Source: Anomaloglossus baeobatrachus
Taxonomy: Eukaryota > Chordata > Amphibia > Anura > Aromobatidae
Length of the DNA: 64,000 bases
Direction of reading: 5' to 3'
Assembly (NCBI RefSeq): GCF_048569485.1
Contig: NC_134359.1
Location: 32,779,496-32,843,495, forward strand
Shown: positions 9,913 to 20,388 of the stretch, in pieces
Layout of the letters: every line of letters starts with the position of its first letter
Numbering within the stretch: the stretch's first letter is position 1
Notes under the pieces: model-generated
Database searches by the model: none
Seen by the model: the letters and a program-made list of their open reading frames with translations, nothing else
Told to the model about the DNA's origin: nothing
Translations under genes and position numbers: made by a program

Positions 9913-10920
9913 TTAAAGGGAACCTGTCAGCAGAAATTTCCCCTAAAACCTAACAGATTCCCCCTCTGCAGCTCCTGGGCTGCATTCTAGAAAGGTCCCT
10001 GTTATTATTGTGCCCCCTTTCTGACCAAAAAAAAGAGTTTATAAAGAGGTACCTTTTTGGCTTCGGATTCTATAAATGTGACACGGGGGCGGGCTTTCTG
10101 GCGTCCGTTATTCTGCCCCCTGGTCCTTTATGCCACCCCCATCGCTGATTTCCATACTTTTGGACGCCGCCCACTGCTCCAGCCATCCCCGCGCATGCCC
10201 AGTGCCAGTCTAACGGGACTGAGCAGTTTGACCGCTGGTGACGTGTGCGCAGACAAGTGATTATGGGCGGGACTGTGACTGTTATCAGCAAGTACCCGCC
10301 CATAATCTCGTGAGCGCGCAAACCTCTCCAGCGGTCACACTGTGCTCAGTGTAGATGCTAGACTGTATGGGCTGCTTCCAGGGATGACGTCCCTTTGTCA
10401 CGTGATAGGGGCGTGTTCAAAATACTATCACGTGACAAAGGGACGTCATCCCTGGAAGCAGCCCATACAGTCTAGCATCTACACTGAGCACAGTGTGACT
10501 GCTGGAGAGGTTTGCGCGCTCACGAGATTATGGGCGGGTACTTGCTGATAACAGTCACAGTCCCGCCCATAATCACTTGTCTGCGCATACGTCACCAGCG
10601 GTCACACTGCTCAGTCCCGTGAGACTGGCACTGGGCATGCGCGGGGATGGCTGGAGCAGTGGGCGGCGTCCAAAAGTATGGAAATCAGCGATGGGGGCGG
10701 CATACAGGACCAGGGGGCAGAATAACGGCCATCAGGCTGCCCGCCCCCGTGTCACATTTATAGAATCCGAAGCCAAAAAGGTACCTCTTTATAAACTCTG
10801 TATTTTGGTCAGAAAGGGGGCACAATAATAACAGGGACCTTTCTAGAATGCAGCCCAGGAGCTGCAGAGGGGGAATCTGTTAGGTTTTAGGGGAAATTTC
10901 TGCTGACAGGTTCCCTTTAA
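9913..10920. mobile_element. T2/Kolobok-like MITE: 1-kb near-perfect hairpin
   Basis: Starts TTAAAGGGAACCTGTCAGCA and ends with its reverse complement. The two arms of about 495 bp are almost identical; the centre is a loop of roughly 20 bases near 10408-10427 between GTCACGTGATA and TATCACGTGAC. TTAA at both outer edges is the expected duplicated target. A transcript through it would fold into a very long hairpin. The arms include GC-rich blocks but no frame of note. Confidence 0.8.
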
Positions 10921-11112
10921 TACAATATAAAAACAGAACTTAATATTTGGTAGAAACCTTTGTTTGCAGTTACAGAGGTCGGACGTTTCCGACAGATCCT
11001 TGACTAGGTTTGCACACACTGCAGTAGGGATTTTGGCGACTCCTCCATACAGATCTTCTCTAGATCTTTCAGGTCACTCCTCCATACAGATCTTCTCCAG
11101 ATCTTTCAGTTT

Positions 11113-11358
11113 TCAGGGCTGTCGCTGGGTAACATTGACTTTCACCTCCCTCCAAAGATTTTCTATTGGGTTCAGGTCTGGAGACTGGCTAGGCCACTCC
11201 AGATCCTTTTGATGCTTCTTACAGAGCCGCTCCTTAGTTTCCCTGGCTGTGTATTTCGGGTTATTGTCATGCTGGAAGACCCAGCCACGACCCATTTTCA
11301 ATGTTCTCACTGAGGGAAGGAAGTTGTTGGCCAAAATCTCAATGATACGTGACCCCAT
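11113..11358 (-). pseudogene. Tc1 transposase C-terminal remnant
   Basis: 81 residues with [11 protein letters not shown] (second catalytic Asp) and [19 protein letters not shown] (catalytic Glu). These are the last two catalytic segments of a Tc1 DD34E transposase in their normal spacing. The N-terminal DNA-binding half and the first Asp are gone. Confidence 0.85.
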
Positions 11359-11553
11359 CCATCCTCCCCATAATACAGTGCATTTGTCCTACAATGTTTT
11401 TTTTTTTTTGTTGAGGGGGAATCTGTCTCTTAAAGTTGAAATGCAATTAGGATAAAAATTACAGACCTCTCCATTCTTTATAGGTGGGAAAACTTGCAAA
11501 ATCGTCAGTGTATCATATACTTATTTTCCCCAATGTATATACAAACATACATA

Positions 11554-13206
11554 CAGTCAGGGCCAGAAATATTTGGACAGTGACACAAGTTTTGTTATTT
11601 TAGCTGTTTACAAAAACATGTTCAGAAATACAATTATATATAATATGGGCTGAAAGTGCACACTCCCAGCTGCAATATGAGAGTTTTCACATCCAAATCG
11701 GAGAAAGGGTTTAGGAATCATAGCTCTGTAATGCATAGCCTCCTCTTTTTCAAGGGACCAAAAGTAATTGGACAAGGGACTCTAAGGGCTGCAATTAACT
11801 CTGAAGGCGTCTCCCTCGTTAACCTGTAATCAATGAAGTAGTTAAAAGGTCTGGGGTTGATTACAGGCGTGTGGTTTTGTATTTGGAAGCTGTTGCTGTG
11901 ACCAGACAACATGCGGTCTAAGGAACTCTCAATTGAGGTGAAGCAGAACATCCTGAGGCTGAAAAAAAAGAAAAAATCCATCAGAGAGATAGCAGACATG
12001 CTTGGATTAGCAAAATCAACAGTCAGGTACATTCTGAGAAAAAAGGAATTGACCGGTGGTGAGCTTGGGAACTCAAAAAGGCCTGGGCGTCCACGGATGA
12101 CAACAGTGGTGGATGATCGCCGCATACTTTCTTTGGTGAAGAAGAACCCGTTCACAACATCAACTGAAGTCCAGAACACTCTCAGTGAAGTAGGTGTATC
12201 TGTCTCTAAGTCAACAGTAAAGAGAAGACTCCATGAAAGTAAATACAAAGGATTCACATCTAGATGCAAACCATTCATCAATTCCAAAAATAGACAGGCC
12301 AGAGTTAAATTTGCTGAAAAACACCTCATGAAGCCAGCTCAGTTCTGGAAAAGTATTCTATGGACAGATGAGACAAAGATCAACCTGTACCAGAATGATG
12401 GAAAGAAAAAAGTTTGGAGAAGAAAGGGAACGGCACATGATCCAAGGCACACCACATCCTCTGTAAAACATGGTGGAGGCAACGTGATGGCATGGGCATG
12501 CATGGCTTTCAATGGCACTGGGTCACTTGTGTTTATTGATGACATAACAGCAGACAAGAGTAGCCGGATGAATTCTGAAGTGTACCGGGATATACTTTCA
12601 GCCCAGATTCAGCCAAATGCCGCAAAGTTGATCGGACGGCGCTTCATAGTACAGATGGACAATGACCCCAAGCATACAGCCAAAGCTACCCAGGAGTTCA
12701 TGAGTGCAAAAAAGTGGAACATTCTGCAATGGCCAAGTCAATCACCAGATCTTAACTCAATTCAGCATGCATTTCACTTGCTCAAATCCAGACTTAAGAC
12801 GGAAAGACCCACAAACAAGCAAGACCTGAAGGCTGCGGCTGTAAAGGCCTGGCAAAGCATTAATAAGGAGGAAACCCAGCGTTTGGTGATGTCCATGGGT
12901 TCCAGACTTAAGGCAGTGATTGCCTCCAAAGGATTCGCAACAAAATATTGAAAATAAAAATATTTTGTTTGGGTTTGGTTTATTTGTCCAATTACTTTTG
13001 ACCTCCTAAAATGTGGAGTGTTTGTAAAGAAATGTGTACAATTCCTACAATTTCTATCAGATATTTTTGTTCAAACCTTCAAATTAAACGTTACAATCTG
13101 CACTTGAATTCTGTTGTAGAGGTTTCATTTCAAATCCAATGTGGTGGCATGCAGAGCCCAACTCGCCAAAATTGTGTCACTGTCCAAATATTTCTGGACC
13201 TAACTG
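11554..13206 (+). mobile_element. Full-length Tc1 transposon
   Basis: Ends are CAGTCAGGGCCAGAAATATT and the reverse complement CAGTTAGGTCCAGAAATATT, both next to TA (11552-11553 and 13207-13208). At 1653 bp it has the normal length. A single uninterrupted transposase frame lies inside (11911-12951), so the copy is recent or only lightly decayed. It sits 16 bp beyond the previous Tc1. Confidence 0.9.
11911..12951 (+). CDS. Tc1 transposase, uninterrupted but catalytic Glu lost
   Basis: 346 residues, the usual Tc1 length. The N-terminal paired-like helix-turn-helix part (about 1-115) includes IREIADMLGLAKSTVRYIL and the GRPR AT-hook-like linker at 59-62. The catalytic core shows WTDET (D153) and QMDNDPKHTA (D250). 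The third residue should be a Glu 35 positions after D250, in SPDLNPIE. Here the codon at 12763-12765 is CAG and the segment reads SPDLNSIQ, so the triad is D, D, Q285. Replacing this Glu normally abolishes strand transfer, so the protein is probably inactive as a nuclease but could still bind ends (inference). Confidence 0.88.
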   Translation: MRSKELSIEVKQNILRLKKKKKSIREIADMLGLAKSTVRYILRKKELTGGELGNSKRPGRPRMTTVVDDRRILSLVKKNPFTTSTEVQNTLSEVGVSVSKSTVKRRLHESKYKGFTSRCKPFINSKNRQARVKFAEKHLMKPAQFWKSILWTDETKINLYQNDGKKKVWRRKGTAHDPRHTTSSVKHGGGNVMAWACMAFNGTGSLVFIDDITADKSSRMNSEVYRDILSAQIQPNAAKLIGRRFIVQMDNDPKHTAKATQEFMSAKKWNILQWPSQSPDLNSIQHAFHLLKSRLKTERPTNKQDLKAAAVKAWQSINKEETQRLVMSMGSRLKAVIASKGFATKY

Positions 13207-13208
13207 TA

Positions 13209-13246
13209 CATGACTGTGTGAACACTATATATCTATATATATATAT
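13209..13246. repeat. TA-rich microsatellite, target of the Gmr1-type element
   Basis: A TATA-rich tract that continues at 18336 on the other side of the LTR element. The element therefore landed inside a TA microsatellite. Confidence 0.7.
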
Positions 13247-13558
13247 TGTGAGGTAGCGCGGTCGGCTGCGCAGCAGAAGACACGGGATCCAGGCATCAAG
13301 GTTCACAGCACACGGTGTTTAATGTCCAAACAAAAATCCACAGCAATATACATGTCTCTCCAGCAGAGACTCAGGGAGTTGTGATCACTCCCTCACACCC
13401 AGCACACCTGCCCCTCGTTCCTGTTTCCATTTAACCCTTCCTTCAGCCTGTAGGGAAACAGCATTAACCCTAGAGTGGATTTACTTTCTATCATGGAGTG
13501 AGCACAACCGGGGCGAGACATACCGGCCGTCATAGATAACCCCGGTCACAGTCTCACA
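13247..13558 (-). repeat. 3' LTR of the Gmr1-type element
   Basis: 312 bp. The end of the long frame runs about 75 bases into this LTR, so the last 25 or so residues are LTR-encoded. Confidence 0.9.
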
Positions 13559-16500
13559 TACCCCCCCCCTCAGTTCAAGCGAGCGGGGTTGAACTCCTGC
13601 CAGCAAACACGGGCCGCGGGACAAGGCATCGGCGTTGCCCTGCAACCTACCGGCCCGGTGTTCAACCGTAAACCGGAAGTTCTGCAGAGAAAGGAACCAC
13701 CGGGTAACCCGGGCATTCCGTTCCTTGGCGGACCTCATCCAGACCAGTGGAGAGTGATCCGTCACCAAGCGAAACTGCCGTCCCAGCAGGTAATAGCGTA
13801 GGGACTCCAAGGCCCACTTGATCGCCAGGCACTCCTTCTCCACTACGCTATAATTCCGCTCGGGAGGGGTGAGCTTCCTACTTAAGAAGGTGACGGGGTG
13901 TTCCTCCCCCTGAACCACCTGAGACAACACTGCCCCCAGGCCGACCTCTGAGGCGTCAGTCTGTACTATGAACTCCTTCCGGAAATCAGGGTGTACGAGA
14001 ACGGGCTGTCCGCACAGGACCCCCTTCAGGGCCCGGAAGGAGTCCTCGGCCTGCGGAGTCCAGCGTACCATGACGGACTTCTTGCCTTTGAGAAGGTCCG
14101 TCAAGGGGGCTGATAGTCCCGCAAAATCCTTTACAAACCTCCTGTAGTACCCCACGATACCCAGGAAGGCCCTAACCTGCTTCGTGGTCAGGGGTCTAGG
14201 CCACTTCTGGATCGCCTCAACCTTGTTAATTTGGGGCTTAATCACTCCTTGGCCTATCACGTAGCCCAAGTAGCGGGCTTCCGTGAGTCCCAACGCACAT
14301 TTCTTGGGATTGGCTGTCAATCCGGCTGTTCGAAGCGCGTCTACCACCGCTTGTACCTGTTCCAAGTGGGTCTGCCAATCGGAGCTGTAAATAATGATGT
14401 CATCAAGGTACGCTGATGCATACGCCTGGTGGGGTTCCAGCACCAAGTCCATCAACCTCTGGAACGTGGCCGGAGCGCCATGTAACCCAAAAGGCAAGAC
14501 AACATAGTGGAAGAGACCCTCCGGCGTAACAAAAGCGGTTTTCTCCTTGGCGGACTCCGTCAGTGGCACCTGCCAGTACCCCTTGGTCAGGTCGAGCGTG
14601 GTAAAATATCGCGCCTGTCCCAGCCTATCAATCAGCTCATCCACCCGGGGCATGGGGTAGAGATCGAACTTGGATATTTCGTTCAATCTCCGGAAGTCAT
14701 TGCAGAACCTTAAGGAGCCATCGGGTTTTGGTATTAGGACAATGGGACTAGCCCATTCACTCCGGGATTTTTCGATGACCCCCAGGCGTAGCATTGTCTT
14801 CACTTCTTCTGATATGGCTTGTCTTCGAGCCTCCGGCACGCGGTATGACTTCAGGCGTACCTTCAGGTGGGGCTCGGTGACAATGTCATGTCGTATCAGA
14901 CTGGTCCTACCCGGCAACTCGGAGAAGACATCGGGGTTCTGCTGAACCAGCCGTCTGGCCTCTCGCCTCTGTTGCTTGGTGAGGGCTTCTCCGATCCTTA
15001 CTTCCGGTTCGTCCTCTCCGGAGGTCGCTGAAGCCGGGAGTGAACGACCCGAAGAGGAGGGAGATGGGGGAAACTCAACCATCAGGCTTTCCCGTTCCTG
15101 CCACGGTTTTAATAGGTTGACATGGTATATTTGTTCAGGTTTCCGCCTACCGGGCTGCAATACTTTATAGTTGACCACCCCGACTTTTTCCTTTATCTCG
15201 TAGGGGCCTTGCCACTGAGCCAGGAATTTACTCTCCGCCGTGGGGATTAATACCAACACCCGATCCCCGGGTTTAAAGGTCCGCACGGTGGCTTGTCTAT
15301 TATAGCGGCCGCTTTGCGCGGCCTGAGCCTCCTGTAAATGCTCCTTCACAATTGGCATGACCGCGCTTATGCGGTTCTGCATTCCTAAAATGTGTTCAAT
15401 CACACTTTTATGGGGGGTGGGCTCTTGCTCCCATGTTTCCTTTGCCAGGTCCAACAATCCCCGGGGATGTCGTCCGTATAACAATTCAAAAGGCGAAAAC
15501 CCCGTGGATGCCTGTGGCACCTCTCGGATGGCAAACATCAAATAGGGAAGCATCATATCCCAGTCCTTCCCGTCTTTGGAGATCACCCTTTTTAGCATGG
15601 TTTTCAGGGTTTTATTGAATCGTTCTACTAACCCATCCGTCTGAGGATGATACACAGACGTACGCAACTGCTTGATCTGGAGTAGCCGGCATAGTTCTTT
15701 GGTCACTTTAGACATGAATGGGGTCCCCTGATCCGTAAGGATCTCCTTGGGCAACCCCACCCGGCAGAACACAGAAAACAACTCCCGAGCTATAAGCTTC
15801 GCCGCAGTATGTCTGAGAGGTATCGCCTCTGGATACCGGGTGGCATAGTCAACGATCACTAGGATGTGTTGGTGCCCTCGAGCAGACTTTACGAGGGGCC
15901 CCACCAGATCCATCCCTATCCGTTCAAAAGGGACTTCTATAATGGGTAACGGCACCAACGGACTGCGAAAGTGGACCAGTGGTGCGGTAAGCTGACACTC
16001 CGGGCAGGTTTCGCAGAACCGTTTTACCTCCCCAAAGACTCCGGGCCAATAGAACCTTTGCAATATTCGCTCCTGCGTTTTCTTGACCCCTAGGTGGCCA
16101 CTCATCAGATGTTTATGAGCCAAGTCGAGGACCCGCCGGCGATACGGCTGGGGCACCACCAATTGCTCCACCCCCACGCCCCGTATTTCATCTACCCGGT
16201 AGAGTAAATCCTGTTTAAGAGCGAAATGGGGGTACCTTACCTGGGCACCGGGCAGCTGGGCCACCCCGTCAATTACTAACACCCTATTCCGGGCATGTAT
16301 TAACGTAGGGTCCTGGAGTTGGGCTGTCCCAAACGCATCCGGGGATGCCTCCAAGTCCGGGATGGGCTCGACCGTCTCAGCCTCTCCTGCCAATACCTCT
16401 AGGGGCGACCTATCGGGTTCACATTCTGTCCCTATCATGGGGACCCCTACGGCAGGTGTCCCGGATTCAGGATTGTAGGGCTCAGGCCCCGGACTGACCA

Positions 16501-17722
16501 ATATCGGAGGGGACCTAGGGGTTCCCTTCCATAAAGTCCAAAAATAGGGCAGATCCCGTCCTAGGATCACGTCATAAGGAAGAGTGTTAAGCAGTCCCAC
16601 CTCATGTTGCACCTGACCGCAAGGTGCTGTGATGGTGACAATCCCCGTGGGATAGTCTCGGCGGTCCCCATGTATGCAAACCACCCCCACGGTACGTCCT
16701 GTGGCCTTTACTTTAGCCCTCAAGGTGGATCGCACAAGGGTCACTAAGCTTCCGGAATCCAACAATCCTGTAACCGGACATCCATTCACCTGTATTTGGC
16801 ACAAGTGGGGCTCAGTCTCTGGGGGAACCAGGTCAGCGGTACACACCACCTGAGCATACATTGAACCCCGCCGGGTAACCCCACAATCCATGGGCTCCGT
16901 GGTCAGGGGACACTGGGCTTCCATATGTCCCACCCGCTGGCACCGCCAACATCTAATAGGGAAGGAAACCCCCTTCACAAGTTGTCGTTTAGGGTACATG
17001 GCCTTCCGGACCTCAGGAACGGCGGGCGCGGCCTCAGCCAGGATGGTAGCGGACTCCTGTACCGGTGTCGGCGGTGGGTTCTTGGCCCTAGGCTTGGAGG
17101 GGCCGGACCGACGGGCGGTACGCAAAGTCTCAGTGTCCCGTATCAAGTCCTGCGTAGCCACATGCCGCTCTACCAGGGACACTAATTGGTCCAGGGTACT
17201 CGGGTCACCCTGTCCTACCCACCGTTGAACGGTGACGGGTAAAGTGCGCACAAAACGATCCACTACTACCCTTTCCACCATTTGCGCCGGGCTCAGAGTG
17301 TCAGGCTGCAACCACTTTTTTACAAGATGTAATAAGTCATAGGCCTGGGAGCGTACGGGTTTGGCTTCCTCATAGAACCACTGATTTACCCGCTGAGCCC
17401 GTAAATAGGTATTCACCCCCAACCGAGCCAGTATTTCGGCTTTCAGGGTCACATAGTCAATGGCGTCCTCGGTACCGAGGTCCAGGTACGCTTTTTGGGG
17501 TTCCCCCGTCAGATAGGGCGACAATACCTCAGCCCACTGGGGGGTCGGCAGCTTTTCCCGCTCGGCCACCCGCTCAAACACTGCCAGGAACGCTTCCACA
17601 TCATCCCCCGGGGTCATCTTTTGCAACGCTTGTCTCACCGCTTTCCGGACGCTGCCGTCGTCACCCGGTCCCGGGGTTGTTGCTGCCGGTCCGGCACGGA
17701 TTGACTTGGCCAGGAGAACCAT
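13481..17722 (-). CDS. Gag-pol of the Gmr1-type element (gag, PR, IN, RT, RH)
   Basis: A 1413-residue frame. Gag occupies about residues 1-290: a helical capsid-like region with ERVAEREKLPTPQWAEVLSP, similar in style to SCAN, and a zinc knuckle CWRCQRVGHMEAQC at 258-271. The protease motif is LLDSGSLVTLV (about 320). Integrase comes next, about 530-870: zinc finger with CETCPEC, then GMDLVG (D605), TDQGTPF (D664) and GLVERFNK (E700). Reverse transcriptase follows at about 950-1200 with TTLDLTKGYW and YLDDIIIY, then RNase H with QTDASEVGLGAVL. Integrase before RT is the Ty1/copia-like order, but the sequences are clearly Ty3/Gypsy. The true N-terminus of gag is not certain. Confidence 0.9.
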   Translation of the reverse strand: MVLLAKSIRAGPAATTPGPGDDGSVRKAVRQALQKMTPGDDVEAFLAVFERVAEREKLPTPQWAEVLSPYLTGEPQKAYLDLGTEDAIDYVTLKAEILARLGVNTYLRAQRVNQWFYEEAKPVRSQAYDLLHLVKKWLQPDTLSPAQMVERVVVDRFVRTLPVTVQRWVGQGDPSTLDQLVSLVERHVATQDLIRDTETLRTARRSGPSKPRAKNPPPTPVQESATILAEAAPAVPEVRKAMYPKRQLVKGVSFPIRCWRCQRVGHMEAQCPLTTEPMDCGVTRRGSMYAQVVCTADLVPPETEPHLCQIQVNGCPVTGLLDSGSLVTLVRSTLRAKVKATGRTVGVVCIHGDRRDYPTGIVTITAPCGQVQHEVGLLNTLPYDVILGRDLPYFWTLWKGTPRSPPILVSPGPEPYNPESGTPAVGVPMIGTECEPDRSPLEVLAGEAETVEPIPDLEASPDAFGTAQLQDPTLIHARNRVLVIDGVAQLPGAQVRYPHFALKQDLLYRVDEIRGVGVEQLVVPQPYRRRVLDLAHKHLMSGHLGVKKTQERILQRFYWPGVFGEVKRFCETCPECQLTAPLVHFRSPLVPLPIIEVPFERIGMDLVGPLVKSARGHQHILVIVDYATRYPEAIPLRHTAAKLIARELFSVFCRVGLPKEILTDQGTPFMSKVTKELCRLLQIKQLRTSVYHPQTDGLVERFNKTLKTMLKRVISKDGKDWDMMLPYLMFAIREVPQASTGFSPFELLYGRHPRGLLDLAKETWEQEPTPHKSVIEHILGMQNRISAVMPIVKEHLQEAQAAQSGRYNRQATVRTFKPGDRVLVLIPTAESKFLAQWQGPYEIKEKVGVVNYKVLQPGRRKPEQIYHVNLLKPWQERESLMVEFPPSPSSSGRSLPASATSGEDEPEVRIGEALTKQQRREARRLVQQNPDVFSELPGRTSLIRHDIVTEPHLKVRLKSYRVPEARRQAISEEVKTMLRLGVIEKSRSEWASPIVLIPKPDGSLRFCNDFRRLNEISKFDLYPMPRVDELIDRLGQARYFTTLDLTKGYWQVPLTESAKEKTAFVTPEGLFHYVVLPFGLHGAPATFQRLMDLVLEPHQAYASAYLDDIIIYSSDWQTHLEQVQAVVDALRTAGLTANPKKCALGLTEARYLGYVIGQGVIKPQINKVEAIQKWPRPLTTKQVRAFLGIVGYYRRFVKDFAGLSAPLTDLLKGKKSVMVRWTPQAEDSFRALKGVLCGQPVLVHPDFRKEFIVQTDASEVGLGAVLSQVVQGEEHPVTFLSRKLTPPERNYSVVEKECLAIKWALESLRYYLLGRQFRLVTDHSPLVWMRSAKERNARVTRWFLSLQNFRFTVEHRAGRLQGNADALSRGPCLLAGVQPRSLELRGGVCETVTGVIYDGRYVSPRLCSLHDRK

Positions 17723-18023
17723 CTGTTCTTGGTGCCTTTTTTTCCTGCAATTTCAAGGATTGCTGGTGCTGTTGCTGCTGTTGCTCCAACGTCCGGAGCA
17801 GGTGGGTATTCACCTGTTGTTGCTGTGCATTAGCCTCTTGTTGTTGTGCATTAGCCTGCTGCTGCTGTGCATTAGCCTGAGCCAAATGCCTTAGTATGTC
17901 CTCCATGGCGTCGCTGGGTTTGGGCCGTAGTATAGCTGCTTGAATCCAGGACATGTGCTACCGGATCACCAGAAAAGGAAGTACACCTCACCGGGCTGGC
18001 ATGCCCGCCGATTCTCCACCATA

Positions 18024-18335
18024 TGTGAGGTAGCGCGGTCGGCTGCGCAGCAGAAGACACGGGATCCAGGCATCAAGGTTCACAGCACACGGTGTTTAAT
18101 GTCCAAACAAAAATCCACAGCAATATACATGTCTCTCCAGCAGAGACTCAGGGAGTTGTGATCACTCCCTCACACCCGGCACACCTGCCCCTCGTTCCTG
18201 TTTCCATTTAACCCTTCCTTCAGCCTGTAGGGAAACAGCATTAACCCTAGAGTGGATTTACTTTCTATCATGGAGTGAGCACAACCGGGGCGAGACATAC
18301 CGGCCGTCATAGATAACCCCGGTCACAGTCTCACA
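18024..18335 (-). repeat. 5' LTR of the Gmr1-type element
   Basis: 312 bp, nearly identical to 13247-13558. On the minus strand it is followed by TATGGTGGAGAATCGGCGGG, where TGGTGGAGAATC is the likely primer-binding site. I could not assign the tRNA. Confidence 0.9.
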
Positions 18336-18357
18336 ATATATATATATATATATATCT

Positions 18358-18420
<63 letters not shown>
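18336..18420. repeat. TA microsatellite
   Basis: An uninterrupted TATATA/TATCTA tract, continuous with the one left of the Gmr1-type element. Confidence 0.9.
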
Positions 18421-18423
<3 letters not shown>

Positions 18424-18562
18424 CCTCTTCCATCTGTACCAGTCTGTCATTGTTAATTTGTTTACTGTAACCTATATCTGTATTTAGTATATTTCGTATA
18501 CAGCACCATGGAATCAATAGTGCTATAGAAATAATAATAATAATATATAAATAATAAATACA
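18421..18562 (+). mobile_element. LINE/SINE 3' tail fragment
   Basis: Ends with CAGCACCATGGAATCAATAG, TGCTATAGAAATAATAATAA and more AATAA units, the tail shared by the L2-type LINEs and SINEs of this genome. Too short to place further. Confidence 0.55.
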
Positions 18563-19323
18563 CAAATGAATCCTTCTGGGCTCTCAATCAGATTCATGCA
18601 CGTCTCAACCGAAATCTGATCCCAGGTCTGTTCTACACGTTCTCAATATTGGTGTATACTGGTCGGCTCTCTATGGGGTGTATATAGCTTTTTCTTCACC
18701 TCTACCCACAAGTGTTGGATTGGGTTGAGGTCTGGGGACTGTGGGGACAATCCAGCTCCTCTGCTTCATTGTTATTGAACCCTTTCTTCCCCAATCTCGC
18801 CGTGTGCTTCGGGATGTTGTCCTTCTGGAACACTATGTCGTCCTTTTCATACCCATAGCACTCGAGTGTATGAAGTTACTCTTCTTGTTGGATAATATTC
18901 CCATTCACTTTCTCAGTCTTTTTTCCCTGTTGCAGACATCGCTTCTTCACACGGTGCAGATGCTGCTACTTTATACAACACCACCATCTCTGCAGCTCTC
19001 GAATCAGCTGTCCCTCTCACACACACACCAAAACCCGCACAATCAACAGGCAACCCTGGCACACGAACGAGACTAAAGAATTAAGACGGGCTTCCAGAAT
19101 TGCTGAGCGCAGATGGAAGAGGTCTCATTCCACTGAGCACTTCATTACATACAAACAGGTTCTCACCACTTTCAAGTCCACACTCACTGCTGCAAAACAA
19201 ACCTACTTCTCATCCCTCATATCCTCTCTATCCCACAACCCTAAACAGCTATTCGACACTTTCAACTCTCTCCTCCGTCCCCCGGCACCACCTCCCTCTC
19301 TTCTCATCTCAGCTGAAGACTTT

Positions 19324-20055
19324 AGTTGCAGTCACACTAAGCAACTTACCAGCGATCCCAACAACGATAGGGATCGCTGGTAAGTTGCTAGGAGGTTGCT
19401 GGTGAGCTGTCACACTGCGACGCTCCAGCGATCCCACCAGCAACCTGACCTGGCAGGGATCGCTGGAGCGTGGCTACACGAGTTGCTGGTGAGCTCACCA
19501 GCAACCAGTGACCAGCCCCCAGTCTCCTAGTTACAGCACACATCAGGTTAATTAACCCGATGTGTGCTGCAGCTAAATGTGCACAGAGCAGGGAGCAGCG
19601 CACAATGCTTAGTGCTGGCTCCTTGCTCTCCTAGTTACAGCACACATCGGGTTAATTACCTGATGTGTGCTGCAGCTACATGTGCACAGAGCTGGAGCCG
19701 GCAGCACAGGCAGTGAGAGCGGAGGAGGCTGGTATCAAAGGTAAATATCGGGTAACCAAGGACAGGGCTTCTTGGTTACCCGATGTTTACATTAGTTACC
19801 AGCCTCAGCAGAAGCTGGCTCCCTGCTCACTGCACATTAGTTGTTGCTGTCTCGCTGTCACACACAGCGATCTGTGCTTCACAGCAGGACAGCAACAACT
19901 AAAAAATGGCCCAGGACATTCAGCAACAACCAACGACCTCACAGCAGGGGCCAGGTTGTTGCTGGATGTCACACACAGCAACATCGCTAGCAACGTCACA
20001 AAAGTTGTTCGTTACCAGCGATGTTGCTAGCGATGTTGCTTAGTGTGACGGGGCC
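19324..20055. mobile_element. Harbinger-like MITE inside the LINE
   Basis: Ends carry GTCACACTAAGCAAC on the left and GTTGCTTAGTGTGAC on the right. The flanks share TTT (19321-19323 and 20056-20058), where the LINE should read GACTTTGCC. Inside are many GCGATC/GTTGCTGGTGAG repeats and an inner inverted pair around CAGCACACATCAGGTTAATT. About 730 bp, non-coding. Confidence 0.65.
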
Positions 20056-20388
20056 TTTTGCCTCTTTCTTCAACCAGAAAATTGACAACATCAGAGCAAG
20101 CTTTGGCCCCCAATCACCACAGCCACTCCTCACAACTACTCAGCCCTCTTCCTCCAAATCCAGATTCTCCACCATGACGGAAGATCATCTTTCCACTCTA
20201 CTCTCAAGATCACAACCTGCCTGCTTGACCCAGTCCCATCCCACCTTATCCCCAATCTCACCACAGTCTTTATCCCAACCCTAACCCATTTCTTCAACCT
20301 ATCACTAACAAGTGGTGTATTCCCTCCATGCTTTAAACATGCCTCCATCACACCCATCCTCAAAAAGCCCTCCCTTGACACTTCCTCT

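Larger units (their letters stand above)
9729..11535 (-). mobile_element. Tc1 transposon, deleted, hosting a hairpin MITE
   Basis: Ends are CAGTGGGGAAAATAAG and the reverse complement CATTGGGGAAAATAAG, each next to TA (9727-9728 and 11536-11537). Inside is a 1008-bp Kolobok-like MITE (9913-10920), so about 800 bp belong to the Tc1 itself, half the usual 1.6 kb. Only the C-terminal half of a transposase remains (11113-11358, minus). The copy cannot move by itself. Confidence 0.85.
13247..18335 (-). mobile_element. Gmr1-type Ty3/Gypsy element, young, looks nearly whole
   Basis: Two 312-bp LTRs (13247-13558 and 18024-18335), TGTGAGG...CTCACA on the + strand, differ at only about one position by eye. 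The flanks share ATAT inside a TA repeat, which makes the exact duplication ambiguous. A C-run next to the left LTR (13561-13569) is the polypurine tract on the minus strand, confirming orientation. The long frame at 13481-17722 has integrase ahead of reverse transcriptase, the known peculiarity of the Gmr1 group of deuterostome Gypsy elements. Its gag family is the proposed source of the vertebrate SCAN domain. The near-identical LTRs point to a very recent insertion. It looks whole or has about one break. Confidence 0.9.
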
